Shown here: piece by piece, positions 54,272-62,830 of the stretch
Numbering within the stretch: position 1 is the first letter of the stretch
How the letters are laid out: each line of letters opens with the position of its first letter
NCBI RefSeq assembly: GCF_030687395.1
Contig: NZ_CP117430.1
Span: forward strand, 5,518,001-5,582,000
Direction of reading: 5' to 3'
From: Pseudomonas wuhanensis
Lineage (GTDB): Bacteria; Pseudomonadota; Gammaproteobacteria; Pseudomonadales; Pseudomonadaceae
DNA: 64,000 bases
Notes under the pieces: model-generated
Seen by the model: the letters and a program-made list of their open reading frames with translations, nothing else
Databases searched by the model: none
What the model was told of the DNA's origin: nothing
Program-made: the position numbers and the translations under genes

Positions 54272-55180
54272 TTACGAATACTTCTGCAAGTTCTCCATCA
54301 TTTCCTTCAACGCCTCAATATTGTCCTTCGGATGCGCCGCGCCTTCGAAATCACAGATCTGCTCCCAATGCGCCGCGACATCTTCCGGCGAGAAACCCAC
54401 CCGCGGATCAAATCCGGCGCCCAGGCTGCGCTCCCAGCGCACCTTGCCCATCCAGCCGCCACCCACTTCGAACAGCCCGGACGTTTCCTGGCAATGCTCA
54501 CTGGCCAGGTACACCACCAGCGGGCTGACCAGTTCCGGTTTGAGTTGCTCGAACATTTGTGGCGGGATCAGGCCTTCGGTCATTCGGGTGCCGCCGGTGG
54601 GGGCGATGGCGTTGACCAGGATGTTGTTCTTGCGACCTTCGATGGCCAATGTGCGGGTCAGGCCATAGAGGCCCAGTTTGGCCATGCCGTAGTTGGACTG
54701 ACCGAAGTTGCCGTAGATACCCGAAGTCGATGCGGTGAAGATCACGCGGCCATAGTTTTGCTCGCGCAGGTGGGGCCAGGCGGCGCGGGTGACCTTGTAG
54801 GCGCCTTCGACGTGGACGCGGTAAACCAGATCCCAGTCGCTGTCGTCCATTTTGTGGAAGGTCTTGTCCCGCAGGATGCCGGCGTTGTTCACCACGACAT
54901 CGACACGACCGAATGTATCGAGGGCATTCTGGACAATTTTGTCACCGTCGGTGACGGAGTCATGGTTAGCCTCTGCGGTACCGCCCGCTTCACGAATTTG
55001 CGCGACCACACGATCGGCTGCCGAGGCATTGGCGCCTTCGCCCTGAGCCGAGCCGCCGAGATCATTGACCAGCACTTTGGCGCCCTGTTTTGCGAACAGT
55101 AACGCATGCGCCCGACCCAAGCCGCCGCCCGCACCGGTGACGATCACCACTTTATCTTCGAAGCGCACAGACTCATTCAT
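54272..55180 (-). CDS. SDR-family dehydrogenase (MFE-2-like 3-hydroxyacyl-CoA dehydrogenase type)
   Basis: The 302-residue protein starts at ATG 55180 after GGAG. The cofactor motif TGAGGGLGRAHALLFA and NDLGG are typical of the bacterial and peroxisomal multifunctional enzyme type 2 (HSD17B4) group. NNAGIL, Ser in TASTSG and YGMAK provide the catalytic tetrad. The C-terminal section (ETSGLFEVGGGWMGKVRWER) is shared with MFE-2. It likely oxidises (3R)-hydroxyacyl-CoA with NAD in fatty acid or sterol side-chain breakdown. It heads downstream of the hydrolase gene on the same strand with a 110-base gap. Confidence 0.85.
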   Translation of the reverse strand: MNESVRFEDKVVIVTGAGGGLGRAHALLFAKQGAKVLVNDLGGSAQGEGANASAADRVVAQIREAGGTAEANHDSVTDGDKIVQNALDTFGRVDVVVNNAGILRDKTFHKMDDSDWDLVYRVHVEGAYKVTRAAWPHLREQNYGRVIFTASTSGIYGNFGQSNYGMAKLGLYGLTRTLAIEGRKNNILVNAIAPTGGTRMTEGLIPPQMFEQLKPELVSPLVVYLASEHCQETSGLFEVGGGWMGKVRWERSLGAGFDPRVGFSPEDVAAHWEQICDFEGAAHPKDNIEALKEMMENLQKYS

Positions 55181-55290
55181 GGGGAACTCCAGCAGGCCAG
55201 GGGACAATGAGTGCGAGTGTCAGCCACGGGGCTGCCGGTCACAATGAACACGGGGGCGGCTGAATGGTGCGCGATAAGGCAGCGGGATAG

Positions 55291-56193
55291 TCAGGAACAC
55301 GCCAACTTGAGCGGCGGTGAAATTAACTGGTCGCGAAACTCCAGGTAGTGCTCGAGCACCTGCGCCGGCGCTTCGATCTGCGGGTAGTGGCCGATCTCAG
55401 GCAGCAGGACGGTGTCCGGGTCGGGAATCAGTTGCCGATAGCGCGCCACCATGTGCGCGCCGGAAACCGGATCGACCTCGCCATCGATGACCCGCAACGG
55501 CACCTCGCCACGCTGCATGGCGCTGACCCAACGTTCACGCTGGACACGGCGCTGCGGGATATAGCTGATCAATTTGTGCATGATCCGTTGCCCGCGATTG
55601 CTGTCGACCAGGCTCCAGAAATCATCCAGTTCACTTTCCGTGGGCCGGGTCTTCGGACCGAACACCTGCTGAAAACTCTTCACCAGCGCGTCACGGGTAA
55701 AGGCTCGCCCGATCATCCAGCCCAAGGGGCTGAGCAGGAGTTTTTGCATCAACACCGGGCGATGGGTTTCAGGGAACAGCCCGCCATTGAGAAACACGCA
55801 ACTGGCGATATCAGCGCGCGCTTCATAGTGCCGGGCCAACAATTCCTGGGCCACGCTGTCGCCATAATCGTGCGCCAACACGTGAACGGGGTGCTCAACG
55901 TTCAGATGCGCCAATAAAGCCTGTTGCAGATCGGCCTGTTCCAGCAGGCTGTAGTCGTGGTTCACCGGTTTGGCCGAATCGCCGAAGCCGAGCATGTCGC
56001 AGGCAATCACCCGATAGCGCTGCGCCAGCGGTTGCCACAGGTAATGCCAGTCCCAACTGGCGGTCGGGAAGCCATGGATCAGCAGCAGCGGCTCGCCCTG
56101 CCCCGCAGCCCAATAGCGGATAGTCTGATCACGGAATACGAACGTCTGGCTGCGTTTGCGCCAGACACGCAGAGGAATCTCGGCGAGGGCCAT
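55291..56193 (-). CDS. Alpha/beta hydrolase, MEST/PEG1-like
   Basis: The 300-residue hydrolase has the oxyanion region LLLIHGFPTASWDWHYLW (about 36-53). Its nucleophile elbow is LAHDYGDSVAQELL, where the nucleophile position is Asp rather than Ser, as in epoxide hydrolases and haloalkane dehalogenases. FLNGGLFPETHRPVLMQKL and FGPKTRPTESELDDFW closely resemble the animal imprinted gene product MEST/PEG1. The His near the end (EIGHYPQIEAP) completes the triad. It starts exactly at the stop of the class II aldolase gene, so they are cotranscribed. Substrate unknown. Confidence 0.85.
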   Translation of the reverse strand: MALAEIPLRVWRKRSQTFVFRDQTIRYWAAGQGEPLLLIHGFPTASWDWHYLWQPLAQRYRVIACDMLGFGDSAKPVNHDYSLLEQADLQQALLAHLNVEHPVHVLAHDYGDSVAQELLARHYEARADIASCVFLNGGLFPETHRPVLMQKLLLSPLGWMIGRAFTRDALVKSFQQVFGPKTRPTESELDDFWSLVDSNRGQRIMHKLISYIPQRRVQRERWVSAMQRGEVPLRVIDGEVDPVSGAHMVARYRQLIPDPDTVLLPEIGHYPQIEAPAQVLEHYLEFRDQLISPPLKLACS

Positions 56194-56976
56194 TTAGAGT
56201 TTATAACCCGGGGCTTGTTTATCGAGTTTGCGCAGCAGCGCCGGCCAGGCCAGCGCGCCGCCCATCCCTTGAGCACTTTTGGTGACACCGGCGATCATCG
56301 CCTTGGCGCCCGCCAGAATCTGCGGCTCGATGGCGATCAGCTCCGCACCACCGTTCTGCGCCAGCACCTGAATCTCGCAGGCGCGCTGAAAGGTAAACAT
56401 CATCAGGAACGTGTCGGCGATGGTGCCGCCACAGGTCAGCAGACCGTGGTTGTGCAGCATCAGGAAATTGTTTTCTCCAAGGTCGGCTTGCAGTCGCGCC
56501 TTTTCTTCATGGTTCAGCGCAACACCTTCATAGGCGTGATAAGCCAGGCTGGACAGGACGAACAAGGACTGCTGACTGATCGGCAAGATGCCCTGCTTTT
56601 GCGCCGATACCGCCACCCCCGCCGCAGTGTGGGTGTGCAATACACACGCGACGTCATGACGGACTTCATGCACGGCGCTGTGGATGGTGTAACCCGCCGG
56701 GTTGATCTCGTAAGGGCTGTCCATCAACTTGTTGCCGGCCTGATCGACCTTGACCAGGCTCGACGCGGTCATTTCATGGAACATCAGCCCGAACGGGTTG
56801 ATCAAGAAGTCTTCAGTGCCCGGCACTTTGGCGGAAATATGCGTGAAGATCAGGTCGTCCCAGCCATGCAGGGCGACCAGACGATAACAGGCAGCCAGAT
56901 CGACGCGGGCCTGCCATTCGGCGGCACTGACTTTGTCTTTGATGCTGTGTGGCGATTGGACGGGGGCTACGCTCAC
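56194..56976 (-). CDS. Class II aldolase/adducin-family protein
   Basis: The 260-residue protein has the class II aldolase fold. The metal-binding His pair is in ACVLHTHTAAGVAVSA (about residues 100-115), a further His is in LMLHNHGLLTCGG (about 170), and the N-terminal WDDLIFTHISAKVPG is typical of the group near adducin head domains. Family members act on sugar phosphates such as fuculose or ribulose phosphate, or are decarboxylases; the substrate is not fixed. First gene of the leftward unit with the MEST-like hydrolase. Confidence 0.85.
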   Translation of the reverse strand: MSVAPVQSPHSIKDKVSAAEWQARVDLAACYRLVALHGWDDLIFTHISAKVPGTEDFLINPFGLMFHEMTASSLVKVDQAGNKLMDSPYEINPAGYTIHSAVHEVRHDVACVLHTHTAAGVAVSAQKQGILPISQQSLFVLSSLAYHAYEGVALNHEEKARLQADLGENNFLMLHNHGLLTCGGTIADTFLMMFTFQRACEIQVLAQNGGAELIAIEPQILAGAKAMIAGVTKSAQGMGGALAWPALLRKLDKQAPGYKL

Positions 56977-57160
56977 GGCAAGAATTCCCTTTTTATTCTT
57001 CTGGTTTTTTATTGTTTTTTGCTGCGTTACAGCAGTCTAGTCAGCCCTCGGACTTCGGGTAGTTGCATTGGCAGCCAGCTTGATGGCCGAGCGAGTCAGT
57101 GCGCGGGTGAGTCTGGATCCATGTCGAAGCATCGCCGCCAATAAAAACGCGAGCGGCTGG

Positions 57161-57619
57161 TCAGCCCCGCAAAACGCTGACCAGTTCCGCCAGCCAAGGC
57201 TCAGCGTCGGTTTCCGGCGTCACGGTTTCGCTGGCGTCCAGGCGCAGCATCGGCAGGACTTCGCGCACGCCCAGTTCGCCGAACAACTCACGCATTTGCT
57301 CACCGCCGCCGCAGAACGTATCGCCATAACTGGAGTCGCCCAAACCGATCACCGCGCCCGGCAAACCACGCCAGGCGGCGGGCAATTGATCGCGGATGGC
57401 GAAATACAGCGGTTGCAGGTTGTCCGGCAACTCGCCCATACCGGTGGTCGAGGTCACCGCCAGAAATGCTTCGGGGCCAAATGCCAGAACATCGGCGAGT
57501 GTCGCGCGTGGGTTATGCCAGATTTCAAAACCGGCGGCGTTCAAAATACTTGCAGCGTGACGGGCGACTTCTTCAGCCGTGCCGTACACCGAGCCGGAAA
57601 GGATGGCGACTTTCATCAA
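57161..57619 (-). CDS. Flavodoxin (MioC-like)
   Basis: The 152-residue protein starts MMKVAILSGSVYGTAEEVAR, with the FMN phosphate loop SGSVYGTAEE at residues 8-17. TSTTGMGELPDNLQP and IGLGDSSYGDTFCGGG contribute the other FMN loops. It is a short-chain flavodoxin for electron transfer in the cytosol. It is divergent from the LOV-protein gene with a 100-base gap. Confidence 0.9.
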   Translation of the reverse strand: MMKVAILSGSVYGTAEEVARHAASILNAAGFEIWHNPRATLADVLAFGPEAFLAVTSTTGMGELPDNLQPLYFAIRDQLPAAWRGLPGAVIGLGDSSYGDTFCGGGEQMRELFGELGVREVLPMLRLDASETVTPETDAEPWLAELVSVLRG

Positions 57620-57719
57620 TCTGATCCTGAATCTAAATAAAAGTAGGAGATATTAACAGCACCGTCCTCATTGATCTTTTAGAATGCAACGTATCAATCC
57701 ATATGCAAAGGACTCTGCG

Positions 57720-58196
57720 ATGATCAATGCCTCTCTGCTGCACATGGTGATCGACGCGTCCAACGACGGCATCGTGATTGCTGAAAAGGAAGGCGAGCAA
57801 GACAACATCCTGATTTACGTAAACCCGGCGTTCGAACGCCTGACCGGTTATAGCAGCGAAGAAATCCTCTACCAGGATTGCCGCTTTTTGCAGGCAGGAG
57901 ACCGGGATCAGGCAGCCCTCGCCTCGATTCGGCAGGCGTTGGGCAGTGGTGGCTCCTGCCGGGAAATCCTCAGGAATTACCGCAAGGACGGCACCCCGTT
58001 CTGGAATGAACTGTCGCTTTCCACGGTAAAAAACCCGCACGACGGGCAGACCTATTTCGTCGGGGTGCAGAAAGACGTCACGGTTCAGGTCAAGGCGCAG
58101 CAGCGAGTCGCGCAGCTGGAAGCGCAATTGGCCGAGGCACAGGCAGAAATTGTCGCACTCAAAGCGACGAACGGCTCAAACCAATCAGCGAATTAG
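57720..58196 (+). CDS. Short LOV blue-light photoreceptor (PpSB-type)
   Basis: The 158-residue protein starts at ATG 57720 behind AAAGGA. It consists of one LOV domain (about residues 15-120) and a C-terminal coiled helix (VQVKAQQRVAQLEAQLAEA). The photoactive Cys is in LYQDCRFLQAGDRDQ (Cys near residue 53), and NYRKDGTPFWNELSLS carries the FMN-binding Asn residues. N-terminal cap MINASLLHMVIDASNDGIV and overall sequence closely follow P. putida PpSB1/PpSB2-LOV. It should form an FMN-cysteinyl adduct in blue light. There is no effector domain, so signalling probably works through dimer change and partner proteins such as the MerR regulator nearby. Confidence 0.92.
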   Translation: MINASLLHMVIDASNDGIVIAEKEGEQDNILIYVNPAFERLTGYSSEEILYQDCRFLQAGDRDQAALASIRQALGSGGSCREILRNYRKDGTPFWNELSLSTVKNPHDGQTYFVGVQKDVTVQVKAQQRVAQLEAQLAEAQAEIVALKATNGSNQSAN

Positions 58197-58251
58197 TGGT
58201 CATTTACTACAATCACCGATGACTTTGTAATTATTCCTTTCGAGCAAAATC

Positions 58252-58857
58252 ATGCAGCGCGACGCACTCCTGACGCAGGATGAGCTGGATTTTATCCAGA
58301 ACATGCAACACAACCCGCAACTCAATGTGCGGGATGCGACGTCGAGCCTGCTCGTCAACGGTGGTTCGCAGATTCGTGATTTGCTCACACGCCTGGCCGC
58401 TCATGAACAAGTCACCATCCAGGCCACTTTCGAAAATCAGCAAATGACCTTCCCGCTGCACTTGGTGGAAGATGAATTTCACGCAATGCATCTACGCCTC
58501 GGCGTCCCCAGCATCTATGAAGACGGACCGATGATTCGGCCATGGCGCCTGGCGCTCGAAGAGCCCGTGGCGCTGGAAAATGCCAAGGGGCAACCCGGCA
58601 CGATGTGGGTGCATGAAATATCGTTCAAAGGGGTGTTGCTGGAAGTTCGCAACAAGACCAAGGCGCCAAAGCACTTCGCGTTGTGGTTCAGCCCGTCAGG
58701 CTATGAGCGGATTGCGTTGCGCGGCACCTTTGAGCGTGAAACCGAGCAGGGTTTCTACGCCTATGAGTTGAGCCAGAGCGACACGGACGAAACCGAACGT
58801 CTGCGTCAGTACATCCTTCAGCAACATCGCCTGACCCATCCCGCACTGCATATCTGA
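58252..58857 (+). CDS. Uncharacterised protein between the LOV and MerR genes
   Basis: The 201-residue protein is cytosolic with a helical N-terminus (MQRDALLTQDELDFIQNM) and a beta-rich remainder (FPLHLVEDEFHAMHLRL, RPWRLALEEPVALENA, GTMWVHEISFKGVLLEV given in parts). The spacing of PWRL and the beta pattern recall PilZ-type proteins, but the RxxxR and DxSxxG motifs for c-di-GMP binding are not seen, so I leave the family open. It follows the LOV gene by 55 bases in the same direction and may be cotranscribed. Confidence 0.6.
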   Translation: MQRDALLTQDELDFIQNMQHNPQLNVRDATSSLLVNGGSQIRDLLTRLAAHEQVTIQATFENQQMTFPLHLVEDEFHAMHLRLGVPSIYEDGPMIRPWRLALEEPVALENAKGQPGTMWVHEISFKGVLLEVRNKTKAPKHFALWFSPSGYERIALRGTFERETEQGFYAYELSQSDTDETERLRQYILQQHRLTHPALHI

Positions 58858-58876
58858 TCTCTGCGTCTACCTACGT

Positions 58877-59837
58877 TCAGGTATCCAGGTTTCCCGCCAG
58901 GAACTGTTTCAGACGCTGGCGCATTAACACTCCCTCGTTTCCCAGACAACCGACCGATGATCCGGCCAGGCTCTCCTGTGCCAGGTCCGATGCATCCCCG
59001 GCCAGCAACACCTGACAATCCAGGCTCATGGCCAAGCGTTTCAAACGTCGAGGCAATTCGCCGGCCGGCGCGTGATTGGAAACCAGCACCAGTGCCTTGG
59101 GCCTGATCTTCTCACAGACCAGGATCAACTCGTCGAAAGGCTGACCGATCGCCAACAACTGAATAGCCGAATCGACACTGCTCAGATACAGCGCCGTGAC
59201 CAGCACATCGAGCTCACGACATTGATCGGCCAGGGCGCAGACAATCACACGTCGCGGTTGCATGACTCGCACCAGCAGCAGGCGTTGCAACACTCGAGAA
59301 CGTAGAAAACCATCCAGAAAAAGCCATTCGCTGGTCTGACCGAACGCGTCATGGCGTTGTAGCAATAGCTTCCAGACCGGAATCAGAATGTCCTGAAATA
59401 CCACCGTCAGCGGGTAACTGGAAAAAATCTGACCGTAGACTTGCTCCAGTTGAACTTCGTCAAAAACACTCACCGCCGCCTTGACCTGCTGCTGCCATTG
59501 GCCGTAGTCGGCTTGAACGAATTCGTTGGGGATGACCTGCGCCAGCACCTTGAGCGGTTCGGTCTTGGCCAGTATCTTGCCGACCTTGCTGACCGCGACG
59601 CCGCGTTCTATCCAGCCGAGGATGCTGTGAACACGCTCGATATCGGTCATCGAATACAAACGGTGCCCGCTTTCGGTGCGCGTGGGTTGTATCAGACCGT
59701 ATCGCCGTTCCCATGCGCGGAGCGTGACCGGATTCACCCCCCGTCAGGCGCGCTACCTCACGAATCGGAAACAGCTCTTCTCGAATCAGGGAGGTGATGG
59801 GTGGCAACCCAGGCGCAACATCAGTCAGCACAGGCAT
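58877..59837 (-). pseudogene. MerR-family regulator (class II LitR-like), frameshifted at a G6 run
   Basis: From ATG 59837 the frame gives the N-terminal part ending FPIREVARLTG. The rest (NPVTLRAWERRYGLIQPTRT, then a C-terminal Rossmann-like sensor domain) lies in another frame. ACGGGGGGTG must lose one G (plus-strand C6, 59737-59742) to read LTGVNPVTLRAW, giving an intact 319-residue protein. This is the MerR DNA-binding helix-turn-helix, the most conserved part, so the break is obvious. The C-terminal domain resembles cobalamin-binding LitR/CarH sensors but lacks a clear DxHxxG motif, as in class II LitR of P. putida, which acts with short LOV proteins. Either truly broken or an assembly error. 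Confidence 0.78.
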
Positions 59838-59906
59838 TCGATGTCCACATATGAATTGGATCCCATTTTAAACCTCATATTCCATGAGAATTCAAGACGT
59901 TGATCT

Positions 59907-59920
59907 GCGACGAACGTCGC
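59907..59920 (+). promoter_or_regulatory. Inverted repeat in the divergent promoter region of the MerR gene
   Basis: GCGACG-AA-CGTCGC is a perfect palindrome in the 205-base gap between the MerR-type gene and the rightward monooxygenase-like gene, flanked by ACGTT on both sides. It could be an operator of the MerR protein. Weak without experiment. Confidence 0.35.
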
Positions 59921-60042
59921 TGACGTTATCAGCAAAATCAGGAATAATCCTTGCTTGTTCCGAGACGCAGCCCACCACCCCGGCGTTGTGTCCAGCGAAA
60001 GCTCCTACCCGGAGCGACGCATTTGTAATACGGAGATACAAA

Positions 60043-60612
60043 ATGTCTACCTCCCCCGTCACGCTGATGGTTGCGCGCCGCGTCGCCAATGGGCGTTATC
60101 AGGACCTCATGGCCTGGTTACGCGAAGGCGAACAACTGGCCACCGACTTCCCCGGTTACCTCGGCTCCGGCGTGCTCGCTCCGCCGCCCGACGATGACGA
60201 ATTCCAGATTATCTTCCGCTTCGCCGACGAGCAGACCATGCACGCCTGGGAGCATTCCGCATCGCGCACTGCCTGGCTGGGACGCGGCAGTGATCTGTTT
60301 GCCAACCCGTCAGAACATCGGGTCAGTGGCATCGATGGCTGGTTCGGTGCGGTCGGTCAACGTCCACCACGCTGGAAACAGGCTGTGGCCATCTGGCTGG
60401 CGTTCTTTCCGGTGTCCCTGTTGTTCAACTTTGTATTGGGGCCTCTACTGGCTGAGACAGGTTTGCTGACCCGCGTGTTTGTCAGCACCCTGTGCCTGAC
60501 ACCATTGATGGTGTATTTCTTTATTCCGCTCTCGACTCGTCTGCTGGCCGGCTGGCTGCATACCCCCCCGCAACGACCGTTGCCCGGGGAACCATCCACT
60601 CAAAATCAGTAA
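60043..60612 (+). CDS. Antibiotic biosynthesis monooxygenase (ABM)-domain membrane protein
   Basis: The 189-residue protein starts at ATG 60043 with GGAG upstream. Residues 1-95 form an ABM-type ferredoxin-like domain (VTLMVARRVANGRYQDLMAW, FQIIFRFADEQTMHAWEHS). Residues 110-175 hold two membrane helices (VAIWLAFFPVSLLFNFVLG and a second near 145-165). Such ABM-plus-two-helix proteins are common in bacteria with unknown function. It is divergent from the LitR-like gene and may be under its control. Confidence 0.75.
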   Translation: MSTSPVTLMVARRVANGRYQDLMAWLREGEQLATDFPGYLGSGVLAPPPDDDEFQIIFRFADEQTMHAWEHSASRTAWLGRGSDLFANPSEHRVSGIDGWFGAVGQRPPRWKQAVAIWLAFFPVSLLFNFVLGPLLAETGLLTRVFVSTLCLTPLMVYFFIPLSTRLLAGWLHTPPQRPLPGEPSTQNQ

Positions 60613-60616
60613 CCCC

Positions 60617-60700
60617 TGAGCGAGGCTTGCCCGCGAAGAACGATGACGCGGTTTGACAGATAGACCGAGTCGTTCCCTTCGCGGGCAAGCCTCGCTCCTA
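60617..60700 (+). repeat. REP palindrome pair
   Basis: Units gagcgaggcttgcccgcgaa and ttcgcgggcaagcctcgctc are perfect inverted copies around a 43-base spacer, between the ABM-protein and folM genes. Confidence 0.85.
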
Positions 60701-60782
60701 CAAAGGCAAGGCCATCGCAGGACGTAGGTGAACAACTCCCGTCGCTGGTATAGTTTTGCTCTTACCGCGACGCGAGCCGTTC

Positions 60783-61493
60783 ATGACCTCTACCGCAGCC
60801 CCAATCCTCATCACCGGTGCCGGCCAGCGTGTCGGCCTGCACTGTGCGCAGCGTTTGCTCGAAGACGGCCATCCGGTCATTTTCAGCTACCGCAGCGAAC
60901 GGCCTGGTGTGCAAGCCCTGCGCGATCTGGGGGCGACCGCGGTGTTTGCGGATTTTTCCAGCGAGACCGGAATCCTCGCGTTCATCGGCGAACTGAAAAA
61001 CCACACCGACAGTTTGCGGGCGATTGTCCATAACGCCTCCGAATGGCTGGCCGAAACCCCGGGCACCGAGGCCGCAGCCTTCACCCAAATGTTCAGCGTG
61101 CACATGCTGGCGCCTTACCTGATCAACCTGCACTGTGCCGACTTGCTCAAACGCTCGAGCCCCGCCGACATCGTGCACATCAGCGATGACGTGACCCGCA
61201 GGGGCAGCAGCAAGCACATCGGCTACTGTGCCAGCAAAGCCGGGCTCGACAGCCTGACCCTGTCCTTTGCCGCGAAATACGCGCCCGGCATCAAGGTCAA
61301 CGGTATCGCCCCAGCCCTGCTACTGTTCAATCCCGACGACGACGCGGCATATCGCGCCAGGGTTCTGGCCAAATCGGCACTGGGCATCGAGCCCGGCAGC
61401 GAAGTGATTTACCAGAGCCTGCGCTATCTGCTCGACAACCCTTATGTCACCGGCACGACCCTGACCGTCAACGGCGGACGGCACGTCAAATAA
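60783..61493 (+). CDS. folM: Dihydromonapterin reductase FolM
   Basis: The 236-residue SDR has the motif [20 protein letters not shown] (residues 9-28), typical of FolM (TGxxxRxG rather than TGxxxGxG), [24 protein letters not shown] with the catalytic Tyr and Lys, and VNGGRHVK at the end. FolM reduces dihydromonapterin to tetrahydromonapterin with NADPH. It begins the folM-folE-folX run, 22 bases ahead of folE, so the three genes probably form one operon making the pterin cofactor of phenylalanine hydroxylase. Confidence 0.88.
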   Translation: MTSTAAPILITGAGQRVGLHCAQRLLEDGHPVIFSYRSERPGVQALRDLGATAVFADFSSETGILAFIGELKNHTDSLRAIVHNASEWLAETPGTEAAAFTQMFSVHMLAPYLINLHCADLLKRSSPADIVHISDDVTRRGSSKHIGYCASKAGLDSLTLSFAAKYAPGIKVNGIAPALLLFNPDDDAAYRARVLAKSALGIEPGSEVIYQSLRYLLDNPYVTGTTLTVNGGRHVK

Positions 61494-61515
61494 GCCGCTC
61501 CCGCGAGGATGTCCC

Positions 61516-62091
61516 ATGACGTTATTCCTGCCTCAAAACACCCTGTCCCAGAGCTATCGCGAGATCCTGATCGGCCTCGGTGAAAACCCCGACCGCGAAG
61601 GACTGCAAGACACCCCGGTTCGCGCCGCCAAGGCGATGCAATACCTGTGTCATGGTTACGAGCAAAGTGTCGAAGAAATCGTCAACGGCGCACTGTTTGC
61701 CTCCGACAACGATGAAATGATCATCGTCGACAACATCGAGCTGTACTCGCTTTGTGAACATCACATGCTGCCCTTCATCGGCAAGGCTCATGTGGCTTAT
61801 ATTCCAACGGGCAAGGTGCTGGGCCTGTCGAAGATTGCACGGCTTGTGGATATGTTCGCCCGCCGACTGCAAATCCAGGAAAACCTCACCCGGCAAATCG
61901 CCGACGCCGTGCAGCAAGTGACCGACGCCGCCGGTGTCGCGGTGGTCATCGAAGCCCAGCACATGTGCATGATGATGCGCGGCGTCGAAAAACAGAATTC
62001 GACCATGAACACCTCGGTGATGCTCGGCGCCTTCCGCGAGTCGAGCAACACCCGCCAGGAGTTCCTGCAATTGATTGGACGGAGCAAGTAG
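61516..62091 (+). CDS. folE: GTP cyclohydrolase I
   Basis: The 191-residue enzyme converts GTP to dihydroneopterin triphosphate. The zinc and active-site motif [20 protein letters not shown] (Cys, His, His) at about residues 76-95, [20 protein letters not shown], and a second Cys/His cluster [20 protein letters not shown] are present. Length fits FolE. It lies between folM and folX. Confidence 0.94.
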   Translation: MTLFLPQNTLSQSYREILIGLGENPDREGLQDTPVRAAKAMQYLCHGYEQSVEEIVNGALFASDNDEMIIVDNIELYSLCEHHMLPFIGKAHVAYIPTGKVLGLSKIARLVDMFARRLQIQENLTRQIADAVQQVTDAAGVAVVIEAQHMCMMMRGVEKQNSTMNTSVMLGAFRESSNTRQEFLQLIGRSK

Positions 62092-62093
62092 CA

Positions 62094-62465
62094 ATGCCAC
62101 AACTTCAACCAGGAATGGCACGCATCCGGGTCAAGGACCTGTGTTTGCGAACTTTCATCGGGATCAACGAGGACGAAATCCTCAACAAGCAGGATGTGCT
62201 GATCAACCTGACCATCCTGTATGCCGCCCAGGATGCAGTGCGTGACAACGATATCGATCACGCGTTGAATTACCGCACCATCACCAAGGCGATCATCGCC
62301 CACGTGGAGGGCAATCGCTTTGCCCTGCTCGAACGCCTGACCCAGGAATTGCTGGACCTGATCATGGTCAACGAGTCGGTGCTGTACGCCGAAGTCGAAG
62401 TCGACAAGCCCCATGCCTTGCGCTTCGCCGAGTCGGTATCGATTACCCTGGCCGCAAGCCGCTGA
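62094..62465 (+). CDS. folX: Dihydroneopterin triphosphate 2'-epimerase FolX
   Basis: The 123-residue protein starts at ATG 62094, two bases after the folE stop, with GGAGC upstream. The FolB/FolX fold is visible: [19 protein letters not shown] and [20 protein letters not shown], with catalytic Lys in [17 protein letters not shown]. FolX epimerises dihydroneopterin triphosphate to dihydromonapterin triphosphate. Together with folE and folM it yields tetrahydromonapterin. Confidence 0.9.
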   Translation: MPQLQPGMARIRVKDLCLRTFIGINEDEILNKQDVLINLTILYAAQDAVRDNDIDHALNYRTITKAIIAHVEGNRFALLERLTQELLDLIMVNESVLYAEVEVDKPHALRFAESVSITLAASR

Positions 62466-62533
62466 CCGCGTCTGGCGCATCGGTCGCCAGGCTTCTATCA
62501 TCCGCGCCACGATTTGATTGCACAGAGCCCATC

Positions 62534-62830
62534 ATGAACGATCAACAACGCCTGGAACTTGAAGCCGCCGCCTTTCGCCGGCTGGTTGCCCACCTGGACA
62601 GCCGCAAGGACGTGCAGAACATCGACCTGATGAACCTCTCGGGTTTCTGCCGCAACTGCCTGTCCAAGTGGTACAAGGCCGCCGCCGATGAACGCCAGAT
62701 CGACGTCAGCCTCGACGAAGCCCGCGAAGTGGTTTACGGCATGCCGTACGCCGAGTGGAAAGCCCAATACCAGAAAGAAGCCAGCGCCGACCAGCAAGCG
62801 GCGTTCGCCAAAGGAAAACCCAATGAGTGA
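62534..62830 (+). CDS. DUF1244 protein
   Basis: The 98-residue protein has FRRLVAHLDSRKDVQNIDLM and LSGFCRNCLSKWYKAAADE (given in parts), with a conserved Cys pair F-C-x-x-C, the signature of DUF1244. Function unknown. The helix-rich protein is cytosolic. It overlaps the next gene by eight bases, so both are translated together. Confidence 0.85.
   Translation: MNDQQRLELEAAAFRRLVAHLDSRKDVQNIDLMNLSGFCRNCLSKWYKAAADERQIDVSLDEAREVVYGMPYAEWKAQYQKEASADQQAAFAKGKPNE

Noticed and set aside
57000..57160. Possible small gene in the gap between class II aldolase and flavodoxin
   Set aside because: The region is T-rich with stop codons in all frames and no ribosome site with a convincing frame.
8308..60700. 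Repeated palindromes as a possible CRISPR array
   Set aside because: Copies are scattered singly or as facing pairs between genes, without regular spacers or cas genes; they are REP elements.
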